DNA of 64,000 bases, from assembly GCF_027744825.2 (NCBI RefSeq), contig NC_071342.1, positions 18,568,501 to 18,632,500 on the forward strand, in the 5' to 3' direction. The stretch comes from Synchiropus splendidus (taxonomy: Eukaryota > Chordata > Actinopteri > Syngnathiformes > Callionymidae). Position numbers and translations under genes: made by a program. A model generated the notes under the pieces. The model did no database searches. It was given only the letters and a program-made list of their open reading frames with translations, and was not told the origin of the DNA. Below, piece by piece: positions 50,101 through 61,510 of the stretch. Within the stretch, counting starts at the first letter, position 1. Each line of letters begins with the position of its first letter.

Positions 50101-53100
50101 ATGAACAGCTCGAGACTTGTTTCCACCTGTGATGTACTGGTTGCAAAGATCTGTTTTGATACTTCAGAGAGCCAATTCCTGCTTAATAATCATGTAGCTA
50201 TAGTAACAGTCCATATTTGGACCATGGGAAAAGTTAGCTTAGATGAAACTCTTACATCATAGTTTTCATTCTTCTGACCGTGGAGGATCGTCACCGCCGA
50301 CTACTTGTTTAATGCTCTCTGTTATTTCTGGAAGGTGATTTTCAGATGGAGGGTCGACTGCCTCCCCCCGCCCCGCCTTCCCTCCCTGACTCTCTCTGTC
50401 GTCACGCGACAGCATCTTTGTTTCTTCTCCTCTGGAGCTGTTGAAATCCTGCTGACTGTTGTTGTCGTGCTCTTCTATACAACTGCAGCCACGACAAGAG
50501 GCGCCGACTCTTGTTTCCACATCTCACTTGACATTTGTGAAGTGTTCACGGTGCAAACCTTTAGTTGTTCGTGGATTAAATACACAGCCAACTATACTTG
50601 TTCGCTCTCCTCCCTGTGACAAATTTGTCAGCTGGCTTGATAGAATTTAAGCTCCGCTGTCTCTGATCCAGTGATATGGACTCTTCGCAGTTCACATGGA
50701 GCGAGGCGTTCGAGTCTGAGGGACAAGCACTGTAGGGGGGAGGAAAGTTGTGTTATGTCAACCCCCCTTCTGTATTTTACAGCAAGCAACTGGACAGGTC
50801 AGCCGCCATTGGCTGCACCTCCTCCACTTGGGCTGCCTTGCCTTTTTTAGCAGTCCCAAATGGAGCTGCGAATACCATGTCGCTGGCAGGGTGACAGGCG
50901 GGGAGATGGGAGCCAGCAAATGGGAGATTAGAAGAGGGCCAGCCACCAGCTAGCGGCACAATGCTTCTCCAACTTACACTGGACCTGGCGACAGTTGTCG
51001 CCCTCCATTCTGAGTGATTAATCCCTCATGAAGAGGAACTCATTTGTGTTTCCCTTGAATTATTCGCACTTCCTGGGATACTGGAGCGGATCGTCCGTGA
51101 AGGACTCGCCATATATAGAGTTAGGAATCTAGCAAGATTGAGGACTTCACTTGGGGGGGCGGGGGAGGGACAGCAAGTTAGATGGATCAGATCCTGAGGA
51201 GATGTCAGATGTTTCATAGCTCCAAAGAGCAGGACACACACCAGCCGTAACCTGTGCACTGCGGATCCTTCTACCACCAAGATCAAAACCCTGAACTACT
51301 AAGCAACTTCACGCCGGAGTGAAGACCTAACGCACAACATGAGGAGGGAATAATGAATAAAATATATATACTTGTGCCTCCACTTTTCTTGCCCTTTTGA
51401 CACTGCGGTTTCTGAGTACACACATCCTGCTACAGTCATTTTACACAGTGAAGCCGCTCCAACTTTCATATGTACTGTATTTCCACCGCTTCAGGTCAGA
51501 TCAGCACAGATTCAGAAAATCTGACGTACTTCAAGAGATGTGCATTTTAAACAAAACAGTTTGTGTTGTTTCATTTTCAGACGTCACACAAGTTTTTCCC
51601 TTCACACACTTGTGCATCCTCAAGTCTAACACCACCAGGCTGCTTTTCCCGTCGAGGGCCGCTGCACACGGGGAACACTCCACAAAGGCCGGAGTTTTGG
51701 CAACAAAAGCGAGATTGACACAATATCAGAGGTGGCTCGAGGAGGAAATGAGACAGGCTCAATTCATTATGCGGCTTCAGTTGGAGAGTGTTTACTATGA
51801 AGTGCCACGACAGAGAAGTACAAGCCAGGACTGTTTATAGACGGAGCAGTTGGACTGTGAGTTGGTCAAACAAAGCAGTGGGTCAGTGGAAGCTGGCTAT
51901 CTAGGTCACAGAGATAGGCGCTTTGACTCCAAGTTCCTCTCAGTTCTGTGCAAATCACCTGCTTCCATTGTCTATTTCATACTTCCAATGATGTCTTGAC
52001 CTAAGGACTATGACCAGAACATTTCGTGTCAGTTGTCGAACCCGCACACTGCTTCAATCAAATGACTTTTTGTGTTTTGTTTTTTCTATGCCTAGTTTGC
52101 ACAATTTAAAAAAATCCTTGTGTGTAAATGAAAGTTTTTTTGTTTTGTTTTAAGTACCTGCAACTGGTGGTGGGGGATGCAATGTTTTTTGTATGTATTT
52201 TGTATTGTGTTGAAGCTTTATATTAGAATTTTAATTGTTCAAAAGTGGTTAGAAAGGCTTTAATCTTTGTTCGGTCCAATGTTCCTCACTTAGTGATGGT
52301 CCTCATAACAGCCATTTTCCTTCTTGCTGTGGATCGTGCCAAGATGCCGAAGCCACACGCGTTGAAAAGAGAATGATGATGTCACGACTAGTTGACTGGC
52401 GAACCTGTCGGTGACTTGTGACTTGATCAGTTATAGTCATTTATGTTGGACCTTTTGCTGTGAATGCACCTTAGGATGCGTCAAACTCATGGCTTTGGGG
52501 CCAAATATGGCCCACCAAGTCATTTTATGTGGCCTACAAGACCTATAAAAATGTTGTGTGTCTTTAAGGCAGTGGGGATTTGAAATGTGAACAATTAATC
52601 TAGCAGTCTCGAAGGGAATATGTTGAATGTCAATGGACCATTGCACTTCCAGGAGTGTATATTCAAACCATCCAACCAGAAATCAGACTCTAATAATTCA
52701 GTGGCGGTATCACATTCTGTTTAGATTCCTGTGGTAGACTGTCAATGAACGTACGTTTTGATCAGGCCAGATTTTGTGTGAGTTTGATGTTTTGAAATGC
52801 AAGTGCTAATAGAGTGCAGCATCTGACACATTCGGTCATTGTGTCTCTGTGTGTCAGGTGGTGTGGCTGTGGCCTCCACTGTCCTGGGAAGGGTTAACCC
52901 CCCTCAGAGGTGCTCAGGTTTCCCGCCAGCTGTCAGTACCTTCAGCTGTTTGCACGCTCGCTCCTGTCCCCAAACCCACACTGCTGCTCGCTCTCTAACG
53001 TGGGTGTTAAATACGAGCTCAAAAAGCAGAGAGAGAGGTTGTGAACCATGTTTGCTTCCTGCTTGTACCACAGAAATCACTTCAATCTTGATGTATGCGT

Positions 53101-56100
53101 TCCAGATATGCAGCAGAAAAGCTCTAGCAAAGAAAGAGTGTGTGAGGAGATTTGGGAGGCAGTCGTCCTCAGGTCAATGACCGTCCGCGTCAAACGTTCA
53201 GCTGCTGTTTAACTAGAGGCGAAGGACGTTTGCCCGTCCATGCCTCGGCAGACAGTTCCACTGTTGCTTTGCTGCCGAGTGGGTTGTTTCTTCATCATTG
53301 TCAAGAGAAATCATGGCTGCAGTTTTCCATATCGATTTCTGGAGTACAAGTACAGCAGTTGAAAAACAGAGGCAGGTAATGGAGTTCGCTCTTGTGCAGG
53401 GGCGGGTAATGCATATGCTCCCAAAGGGCCACATTAGACACTGAAACTGTTGTGTGCCCTGCCGAGCGTCTGCAACCAAGATGGAGACAAATACACCGTT
53501 GGGTTTAATCGTTGTACCATCACAACCGGTGCGCGTTACGGGAGTGAGGTTTGGTACTCAGATAAGATCAGTGCTGTGATGAAATCCACGAAGCTCCTGC
53601 TACACACGCGGCTCTTGCTCCCTCTCTCACCATGTAATCAGTCACCTATAAAAACCAACAGTCTCACGATGACCGGGTTGTCCACTTCCCCTCCGTCTGC
53701 TCGCGGTGGAAAAAAAAAAAGCACTAATACTGAAGCTCAGTCCCCCGCTGACCAATCAGATGTTTGCTAAAAAGAGCCTCGTCCACTGAGAATATGACAG
53801 GCCTCTCACTGGGAAAGTCCCCTCAGCCCAAGAAAACACTGGGAAACTGGGACACATTCCGCAAAAGCAGTCGAGCGAGTTGTCAACTTTGACTTGAACT
53901 CCAAATGAAAATACAGTTTGGGGTTTTATGGGGTTGATGTACTTCAGATTGCTACACCAAGATGCACACTGCCAGCCATAAAGCTCTGCAGTACACTATA
54001 TACAAGTAACATCCGACTTACAACCTGCTCGACTTACGTACTTATGACCACTTGCAGCCCTCTTACACGTGACCCAGACACAGGTCCTAGCAGTTGCGTG
54101 ACAATAGATATTATATCGAAACACGTTTCTTTGTCCTCACAAGCTCTTACTTTTCCATATAAACTACAGCTCATTGTCCAATGATGGCGGTGAGAGCTTG
54201 TTTAGGCCAAACATTTGGTCATTTAACCAAGCATCATTTGGATAGTCAGATGCCCGCGTGAGCCTAAGGCACCATTAGATTGTCTCTGCTTCCCGCTGTG
54301 GCCTGTTTAGTAGCACGTCCTATTCATGTTCTGCCGACTCATTAGTATCTTGTCGTGATGTAAAGGTGGAGTGAAACTAATGGGCCGACCCCCCACCGTC
54401 ACCACGGCCCACTCACTGACACATTCTGCTCTTCAATGACTCTACAAAGTGGCAGACCTCATTTGATCATATCAACACATTTGCAGCCTTTTGTGGAGAC
54501 GGACGTCACGCGAGACTTGTCAGAGTTGTCATAGTAACTCGGACGGAGACGTGACTGCTGATGATGCTGGAATTATCAGGTGTGGGGTTGAGAAAGGATT
54601 TGTTCGGAATCAAAGGTGTAGTAGCAACGGTGGTGTGTATCGACGAGCGCCAGGAATCGGTACCTCTCTGTTGAGGTACTGGGGTGTAGGCAGGAGCCTG
54701 ACTCAGTTCTCAAACATGCAAGGTTGTCATGGAACCTGGCCACACTGTTTGTGAAACAATTCAGGGCCAGTCAGTACCGTGTGAGCATGGAATGGACTGG
54801 ACCATTCGGGTGACTGTCCAGTAGATGCAGGTTCAACTTGTGCACGGAATGTTTTCGCCAACTGGCCTCTGAACAAGTGCAGTATTTTGGCTTACACGGT
54901 TTAAATCCTTCAATGAAGTGTTTTCTCGGACCGCAGTGGTGTCCATGTTGAAGCCATTAGGGGGGTCACCGCCGGGCCCCTGTGATCTTACTTCCCCTCC
55001 TTAATTTGACTGCTGAAATGACTGTAAATAACTTGAATGCATTCAGCTGCTGAGAAAGGAGCAGGCTAATTAAACGTGTTATTTCAGGGGTCCCCACGGT
55101 GAACTCGGGTGGGGTCACAGAGGTTTTGGAGTCGCTCATTAATCCTTGACATTTTCCATGACAGGACGCCCTGAAGCCCACCTTCACGGTGGCCGGCATC
55201 CCGGGGAGCACCAGCAGCGCCCAGTCCACCGTGCCCACCACCTCCACCACCATGCAGGTGAGCAGCGGCGGCTCCTTCCCCATCACCAACTACATGGCGC
55301 CCGCCTCTGCCACCGCCAACGTCTGCGCCAACGGGACCGTCCTGAAGACCACGAGCGCTCCGACCGGGGTGATGCAGCTCCCTGGGGGCTTCACGTTCAT
55401 GCCCGGTAAGAAATAATAGCCCCCTGTGTGCTTGTATTTCTGTCAGGGTCTCACTCTTGCTTTCCTCCGCTGACTATTCCACGAGACCCTGAAACAGGGG
55501 GCACCATTGTGGGCTTGTTGTCAGCGCCTCATTTAGTCTCATTGATTGTTGAGTGTGTGTGCATGTCTGACTATTCTTCTGTGGACCAATCCTTGGCAAA
55601 ACGACTTCTTGTGAGGACAGTTTTGGCCGTGCCGCACTAGTTCAAGCCTCAGTTTAAAGATACGTTATAGCAAGGTCCTTATACTTGGGTTAAGTTTGGT
55701 GAAGAATCATGAAGAAGTTTAGCATTTTGTTTTGGATGGTTAGGTGTGAGTGGTTCTCTGATTGACTGGGTAGCTGTCCAGGTTCTCCACCACCTCTTGC
55801 TCAAAGCCACTGAGGTGGGCTCAGGCTCCGCGTAAACTGGAGATGGGTTATAACTTATCGTCCAACTTGTCTCCACGATGACAATTCTGCATCTCATGAT
55901 AAATTTGATAAACACGCAGCTCACTCGCTGCATTGGACCTGCACACGTAAACATGAAGAGACCAGCTCTGCAGCGTTTGACAGCCGACACTGGGGTGTGA
56001 CAGTTGTGGAGAGTGTGGTGGACTTTGGTTCACGATCGTAGTATAAAACTTACTTTTAATACAGGGAAACTGTGATAGTGATTCTGCTCGACTCTGAGTC

Positions 56101-58402
56101 TCTGGATCAGTGTTTGTTTTATTAGATGGAGTGGTCCTCATAGGTTCTCTGACGCGGTCATCTGCCTTGGTTCATATCAACACATGCAGGTCTCACGCTG
56201 CGCTGGTGAAAATAGTTGGATATTGGACAGAGCTCCGCTCCAGTATTGGCAGCAGCGTCCTCTTCTGCGTCCCCATTAGGGTTCACTGATTGTGGACACA
56301 CTCTCACAGGCAGCGCTAATGCTACGAGCCAGCATCAGTTAGGGACCATCAACAAATTCTAAAGTGTCAAAGTATGAGTGAAATCTTCAATAAGGCAATG
56401 AAAAACAAGCATTTTAGGAGAGAGAATTGTGAAAAGGTTTTTCGTCACACAAGACAAAGGACTGACAGTTTGTATCATGATTTGGAGAATAGAATATGAC
56501 TACATGATAATTTCTTCACATGATTTCTAATGTTTCTTCAGTAGCATCTTGGAAATGTGTCCAGACTGGTCTATAGTTCAAGTCAACTGTTCAGAGACAT
56601 GAGATGCAGCAGACAGACGGCTCAGTTTAACCCCTAAATAAAGCTGGCAGAGCAGTCTGTCAGACACTTTAGTTAACTGTTACATTTAAACATAAACAAG
56701 TTTCATCATAAAACAGTTTCAAGAGAGACTGTAGTGTGTTCAACACATGGAAGAGAATAAAAATGTATTTATCGTGATAACTTTTGTTGTCCATATCACT
56801 CATCCCCAGTGTAAACCCATTAACAGAATCAGAAAATGCCATTCAATTCTCTCCGTGTCGCGGGTGACTGGCGGTGCAGCTTCCACTTCACCGTCTCTCT
56901 ATTTATATTTCGTGACAGTCGCGTCGCTGCGTCTCTTATTAGCTGATTAAAATTTGAATGAGCCGCGACCCCAAACCCTCCTGTGGCTGTGGCCTCTTCA
57001 GCCCTGCTCACAACAGCTCTTCAGAGTCCAGGAGGAGCCGGTCCAGGCGGCGGACTCACTGGCCGACCGAGATAATTAGGTGAGGGACAATAAAACGGCG
57101 TGGAGCTGGAGAACACGGCTCGTAATTGCTCATGAATATTCCATGAATGATCTGTGCTGAAATTATGAGCCGTACCATGAGCTCCGTGTGACGGAGCTCC
57201 TGACCTTTTCACTGAGGCGACGCCTCGAAGACCCCCGAGGCAGAGGCAGCGCCACTGGAGGTGCTTGTTAGGCGCTGGTTAGGTTTGAAGTCAGAGGGTG
57301 TGCGCGTCTGTTTTAGCAGAGCAGAATCAACTCTTGCACAGTTCATGTGTTTGGGGTTCACAGTGTTTAGGCTGCGTTTACATGGCGCCACGTCACTGAA
57401 AACGACTGGAGCTGAGAAAATTCACACCTTCTGAAACCACATTTCCCCCAGATCTGGCGCCCATGGTCGCCTCAGCGGGATTTGGTGATGTAGCGTTATC
57501 ATTGTTAGCTGTTGTTACATGCTGCATACAGGGCACTTAGAGTACTCTGATCCTCGCTCGTGCCTCATTGCGCTCCGTGAGGTGACTTGTTTTCCAACAC
57601 TTGCTTACTGCGGATTAGAACATTTCCAGCGAACGGTCGGACACCAAATCCGCTACGAAAAGCGTCGGGACTGTGTGAATAGGCCGTGAAACTCCTGACA
57701 AGTCAGTCTGCACGACAAAAGAAAAGACACATTTTTCTGAGCACAACAAAGAATGGCCTCCACGCACCAACAAATCGCTGCAGAGAACAAACACAGGAAC
57801 AAGCGTCAAATTACCTAACACGTCGTAAAACAATGACACAACACCGCAGCACTAAACTGAGCAAATGGTCGCCAAACACGATGAGTACCTCACACAACAA
57901 CTGATCAAACAGTTGGAAGCAACCAGCTGAACACAAGTGGAATCCAAAGAGCAGGTTGTTATTTGAGCTCAACCTCTCTCTGAGTAAGTATTAGTACTGG
58001 CTGACTAGATGCTTGAGTCCCTCCTCTGAAGGGCAGATTCATGTTTGTGCGTGTTTGAATGAGTCGGCTTCTCGTGCTCCGACACACTGAGTGGCAGCTC
58101 TGCCGACTTCTGCCTATACTGCTCCCTCCGTCTGGCCCCGCCCCCTCTCCTCCTCACCACCTGTCCGGCTCGTGGCAGCAGGTGGAACAACACTCCCTCC
58201 CACGCCGTCCGCGGAGAGAGTGAAAACGCCGCAGCAACTGTCTCCGACCAAATGTGAGGGTGTGACTCCTCGCAGGGGTCGGAGATCAAACGGCTGCGTC
58301 TCTTTTGTCTGTCCAGCCTGTCGCGGCGAAGGCTTTCCAGTGAAGCCGTTCTTGCACTTTCCGAGCTCATTTCCCTGCATCTATTCTTACGTCTTTTGCG
58401 TG

Positions 58403-58434
<32 letters not shown>

Positions 58435-60757
58435 TGCACCCCTCTCCAGCAGGCACTGCTCTCCCCCCTGGCACTCCCACCATTCCTCTCAGCCAGCTGC
58501 AGCAGCACTCTCTGGCCCTGCAGGGGCAGCACGCTCAGGCGCTGACCACCGGCCCGCAGCTTCAGCAGGGACAGCCGGCTGTCTTCCGCTTCCCTGCTGC
58601 TGTCTCTCTCACAGGTGACCCTTCCTGCACCCTGTGACCCCGACTACCGCCTGCTTTACTAACCACCACTGCCGATGAGCTTCCCCTTGACTCTCTACCG
58701 CCGTGACAGTCTGTGTGTGAGGTGTTTGACCTGTGTGTGTGTGTGTGTGTGTGCACAGGAGCAGGTGTGCCGCAGCAGTTGCAGGCCATTCAGGTGCATC
58801 CCAACAGCCAGTCCAACAGTGACAGCAGCCCGGAGATGTCACACTCTTCTACCAACTCCACCAGTACGTCCACCCGTCTCCACCACGCCACGCTTGTCTT
58901 TCCTCGGCTACGGCTAGGGGGCGCTCCAGAGCTGTGTTGATTCACGCATGCTGGCGTCAGCGTTTTTAATATGAAGAAATGGAACTGTTTAGGGAAACTT
59001 CTGATGAATGTTGAGTGAGGGAGCGCCCTCTGCTGGCCCACTCACGCGCTCACCTGTGTGTCTGCAGCCACAGTGAGCCTCCCGGCAACCATCGTCACCT
59101 CATCCATGCCAACGTCTGCGTCAGGTCACATGATGTACCCCAGCCACCACGCGGTGATGTACGCCTCCACGCCGGCGCTGTCCGACGGGGGCCTGGCGGT
59201 GCTCAACGCCTTCCAGGGCACGCCGGCCATGCAGGTGTCACACGGCCAGGCACAGGATTCAGGTACGGGCGCCGGCAAACGCGTCCACAGCTGTGTACCT
59301 GAGCTCATGGATCCCGCCTCCCCGCAGGTGCTGTCCCTCAGGTGTTCCTCACTGCACCCCCGGGCACTGTGCAGATCCCCGTCACAGCCGTGCAGCTACA
59401 TCCAGTACGGCAAGATCTGCATTTTACAAGTGAAACTCTCATATTCCCTCTGCAACCAGCATGTCACGCGAGCCACTAACGCATCCTAACAGAGCACAGG
59501 GGCCGCGACCAGCCAGCGCTGCCGCCGTTTTGTTTGCTTGTTTACCGAGTGACTGACACCGTGAGAGGTTTTAACACGCCACGTGTGCATGCAAGCCACG
59601 ATAGAAGATGTGCTGGATCACGTTACTTCTGTGCTCAGGATGGTTGTTGCTGCAAAATTAGAAGTAAAATAACAAACTGCCGCCAGATAGTCAAGTCACC
59701 CTCTCAGTTAGATGAGATTACCTAGTCAGCTATCAGCTAGTTTTCAATCATGAGAAGTAAATCTGTGTCCTATCCAAGCCGTCCTCACCCGGCTGGAATG
59801 TGCGACTAGAGTTCCGCCCGCAACAGACCTCAGTCTTTATGATGCTTCCGTCTGGATTTGGCGAAAACCGTCGTGTATGTCCACCTCCATGATGTGTTAT
59901 GTGTTTCGATGTTTTCACTTTGTTTCAATACATTTGAGCGCGTCAGATTTCATGTTTAAAAACATTTTTCTGAGCCGTGGCAGCGAGCCATGCTAGTTTA
60001 TATGTGGCGGAATCTCAGAACACCCTCCTTTTCCTCCTTGTTTCTCCGTCAGATCACCTCTCGATAGGTTCCGCTCCACCTCACAGTTCAGGTCGGGAGC
60101 GAGCGGCTCTCCCCACACACATAAAGATATTTGGCCGTAAATATTGGAGGTGTTTAACAACCGTTTTTGAAGCCGATTATCAGGTCGAAATCACTCTTAA
60201 TGCACAACCGACATGATGATTCTCTCATCGGTTCGTCGTATATGATTTCGGATACGAAAAGCCCGGCTATCAATATGCCTGTCGCCCCCTTCAGACCAGT
60301 CAGGATTTCTCAGTCCTTCTGCATGAGCTACTTCACGCATATTTATGGTTACAGTTACTGTCCCTTGTTGGATGTCAGTGCTGGTTTCTAGAGGGGTAGA
60401 GTCAAATCGTGACCAACAATCAAAACAATATTGAAATATGACTGTGGTTTTAATGTCTTCAGTCATAGTTTGGATCAAGCGTAGGTCACCACACGTGAAA
60501 TGCCCCAAAACCCGCGCTTAATCCTGCTCCGTAGTTGGCATGCGGACATTTTTTTGGTCATTCTCATGTCTCTGATGAAGAATGAGTTTGAAAAACATGT
60601 CTTGTAAACACAGTTGTCCCGTGAGCCTTGACTCCCCGCTGACTCCCTGCTGGTCTTACAGATGGTGATTGGCCAGCAGCCGAGCGGCAGCAGCAGTAAC
60701 CTGACGGAGCTTCAGGTGGTCAATCTGGACGCAGCACAGACCTCGAAGAGCGACTGA
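35491..60757 (+). CDS. srf: srf, serum response factor (8 coding exons)
   Basis: The joined exons total 1758 bases, a 585-residue protein, with all phases consistent. Exon 1 starts MLPSQVG, like human MLPTQAG. The MADS box (about residues 171-230, split between exons 1 and 2) is nearly identical to human, including TRGRVKIKMEFIDNK, followed by the SAM extension AYELSTLTGTQVLLLVASET. The C-terminal transactivation region keeps the human order and ends LTELQVVNLD. Srf is a nuclear dimeric factor that binds CArG boxes with TCF or MRTF cofactors (known for the family). It is longer than human (508) through a longer N terminus and an extra Q-rich exon 4. CArG boxes in its promoter suggest autoregulation. 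Paralog a or b is not determined. Confidence 0.97.
36640..36690. repeat. Fragment of a dispersed repeat (TCATTTTATGTGGCC family)
   Basis: It contains TCATTTTATGTGGCCCCCAA, shared with 52519-52535. Such phrases are typical of hAT-derived repeats in vertebrates. Boundaries are not defined. Confidence 0.45.
38098..38128. repeat. (TG)n microsatellite
   Basis: About 31 bp of uninterrupted TG in srf intron 1. Confidence 0.95.
40191..40236. repeat. Fragment of a dispersed repeat (GTCAAACTCA family)
   Basis: It contains TGTCAAACTCAAGGCCCTGG, similar to CGTCAAACTCATGGCTTTGG at 52479-52498. This is the start of a common hAT-type vertebrate repeat. Confidence 0.5.
41940..41993 (+). repeat. Left arm of a perfect 54-bp inverted repeat
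   Basis: It begins TTTCGGGGTGATAAATATTG and ends ACACAGACCTCA. Its exact reverse complement is at 44086-44139. Identity stops sharply at both ends. No target duplication is obvious outside. Confidence 0.93.
44086..44139 (-). repeat. Right arm of a perfect 54-bp inverted repeat
   Basis: An exact reverse complement of 41940-41993, with 2092 bp between the arms. The enclosed DNA has no recognisable transposase. Confidence 0.93.
46504..46770 (+). CDS. srf: srf exon 2 (second half of MADS box and SAM domain)
   Basis: The acceptor is gtcttgcag and the donor ACCAAG|gtgagt; phase 0 to phase 0, 89 codons. It encodes AYELSTLTGTQVLLLVASET, GHVYTFATRKLQPM, ALIQTCLNSPDSPPRSDP and SATGFEETDLTYQVSESES. 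Confidence 0.97.
48652..48859. mobile_element. hAT-type MITE with perfect target duplication
   Basis: 208 bp with perfect 16-bp terminal inverted repeats CAGTGGTTCTTAACCT, flanked on both sides by the identical 8-mer ccttagta (48644-48651 and 48860-48867). The inside has four CACCGAACCC repeats and a 14-bp perfect palindrome GGTTCGATCGAACC (48829-48842). It is too short to code. An 8-bp duplication with CAGTGGTTC ends is diagnostic of hAT. Confidence 0.93.
49065..49074. promoter_or_regulatory. srf: Perfect CArG sequence in srf intron 2
   Basis: CCATATATGG, palindromic and a full match to CC(A/T)6GG. About four such matches are expected by chance in 64 kb, so function is uncertain. Confidence 0.3.
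52476..52560. repeat. Dispersed hAT-type repeat fragment
   Basis: It shares CAAACTCA..GGGGCC phrases with 40191-40236 and TCATTTTATGTGGCC with 36665-36680. Full ends are not defined. Confidence 0.5.
55165..55405 (+). CDS. srf: srf exon 3 (Ser/Thr-rich region)
   Basis: The acceptor is ccatgacag and the donor CCCG|gtaaga; phase 0 to phase 1. It encodes DALKPTFTVAGIPG, STTMQVSSGGSFPITNYMAP, ANGTVLKT and MQLPGGFTFMP, collinear with human. Confidence 0.95.
55838..56808. mobile_element. Non-autonomous hAT-like element, copy B
   Basis: A 971-bp relative of the element at 27720-28458, same orientation. It starts TGGAGATGGG and ends CATCCCCA. The flanking 8-mers gcgtaaac (55830-55837) and gtgtaaac (56809-56816) match 7 of 8. 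It has about 330 bases (about 56010-56337) absent from copy A. No transposase frame is seen. Confidence 0.87.
58401..58436. repeat. (TC)n(TG)n microsatellite before srf exon 4
   Basis: A compound dinucleotide tract ending about 14 bp before the exon 4 acceptor, so it forms the polypyrimidine/UG region of that splice site. Confidence 0.9.
58453..58614 (+). CDS. srf: srf exon 4 (extra Q-rich exon)
   Basis: The acceptor is ccagcag and the donor ACAG|gtgacc; phase 1 to phase 1, 54 codons. It encodes TALPPGTPTIPLSQLQQHSL, ALQGQHAQAL and QGQPAVFRFPAAVSLTG. From what I recall, human SRF goes straight from MPG to the GAV..QAIQVH segment without this block. A second acceptor three bases upstream (58450 start) would add one alanine. 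Confidence 0.85.
58731..58754. repeat. (TG)n microsatellite before srf exon 5
   Basis: An uninterrupted TG run directly upstream of cacag at the exon 5 acceptor; it takes the place of a normal polypyrimidine tract. Confidence 0.9.
58759..58863 (+). CDS. srf: srf exon 5 (transactivation region)
   Basis: The acceptor is gtgcacag, directly after a TG repeat; the donor is ACCA|gtacgt; phase 1 to phase 1. It encodes AGVPQQLQAIQVHPNSQSNS, DSSPEMSHSSTNST. QAIQVH matches human exon 4. Confidence 0.93.
59068..59262 (+). CDS. srf: srf exon 6 (transactivation region)
   Basis: The acceptor is tgtctgcag and the donor TCAG|gtacgg; phase 1 to phase 1. It encodes TVSLPATIVTSSMPTSASGH, MMYPSHHAVMYAS and LAVLNAFQG..AMQVSHGQ. 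This corresponds to human exon 5, which is alternatively spliced in mammals. Confidence 0.96.
59328..59404 (+). CDS. srf: srf exon 7
   Basis: The acceptor is tccccgcag and the donor CATCCA|gtacgg. It enters in phase 1 and leaves in phase 0. It encodes GAVPQVFLTAPPGTVQIPVT, AVQLHP. Confidence 0.95.
59405..60661 (+). other. srf: srf intron 7 (1.26 kb)
   Basis: A GT-AG intron. I see no other feature in it. Confidence 0.85.
60662..60757 (+). CDS. srf: srf exon 8 (C terminus and stop)
   Basis: The acceptor is gtcttacag; phase 0; stop TGA 60755-60757. It encodes MVIGQQPSGSSSNLTELQVV, NLDAAQTSKSD, matching the conserved SRF C terminus. Confidence 0.96.
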   Translation: MVIGQQPSGSSSNLTELQVVNLDAAQTSKSD

Positions 60758-61504
60758 CCGCAGCTGTCCGACCCCCCACAGACTGACTATTTATTGATGC
60801 CTTCCTACAGACGTCGCACAACTGTAACTACACACAATCAAGGGCAAATGTGTGTCTCTGACCTTTATACAGGATGTTTTACTATATAAATAAATATATA
60901 TATATATATATTCTCGACTGCATAGGATATTAATCACCGTCAGTGGAAACATTTCTATGCTGTTAGGTGGAGTTTCTTTTCTTTCTTGGTGTGTGTGTTT
61001 TTCATTTTGACCTATAACATACACACGCACACACTGTAAAGTGCCGGAGCTTCACACCAGCCAAAGAGACATGAGCCTGTCTGAATGTTCCAGTGTGAGC
61101 CAGGCAGACGTGTGTTTGCATATCAGAGGTCTGCAAATAGGCAGCCGTTGACGTTCGGAACTGTATATAGTTTTATTTTGGAGCAAGAAAAAGTGTATTT
61201 TTAGGACGAGTAGTTTGTGTTACAGCATGTTGGTGTTTTTCTACGTAGTGGTTTTTGTATGTCCATGGAAATGATTTGCAGCTAGATCGATGTACATTAA
61301 TTTAAAGCACCGTTACGTGACAAAATGTTGGAGGGGTTTTCTTTTTGTCGCAGGAGACGTGATAGAAAGTGTCAACATGGCCACGTCACAGGTCAAAGCA
61401 TCATGTTGGAAGATGTAAAGGGATTTTTCAGATCAAACAGCATATTCTTCTGAAAAGACGAATGTTCAACACCGTGTTTAGAAAGTTTTTCTTTTCTTTT
61501 TTTA

Positions 61505-61510
61505 AATAAA
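61505..61510 (+). terminator. srf: srf polyA signal candidate, proximal
   Basis: AATAAA after a T-rich stretch, about 750 bases past the stop. An earlier AATAAA at 60889-60894 lies in the AT repeat and is less convincing. Confidence 0.5.

Larger units (their letters stand above)
46771..55164 (+). other. srf: srf intron 2 (8.4 kb)
   Basis: A GT-AG intron. It includes a hAT MITE (48652-48859), a perfect intronic CArG sequence (49065-49074), a GTCAAACTCA-type repeat (52476-52560) and otherwise unclassified DNA. No internal gene is recognised. Confidence 0.82.
55406..58452 (+). other. srf: srf intron 3 (3.0 kb)
   Basis: A GT-AG intron. Positions 55735-55829 resemble a common teleost repeat (GTAGCTGTCCAGGTTCTCCA, CCACCTCTTGCTCAAAGCC). 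A hAT-like element fills 55838-56808. A TC/TG microsatellite lies at the 3' end. Confidence 0.82.

Noticed and set aside
54000..54070. Phrases like ATCCGACTTAC and CGACTTACG suggesting a MITE
   Set aside because: No inverted termini or target duplication could be found; too weak to list.
58005..58618. 175-codon frames on both strands around srf exon 4
   Set aside because: The plus one is out of frame with the SRF-like translation, and the minus one is antisense to low-complexity sequence. No family match.
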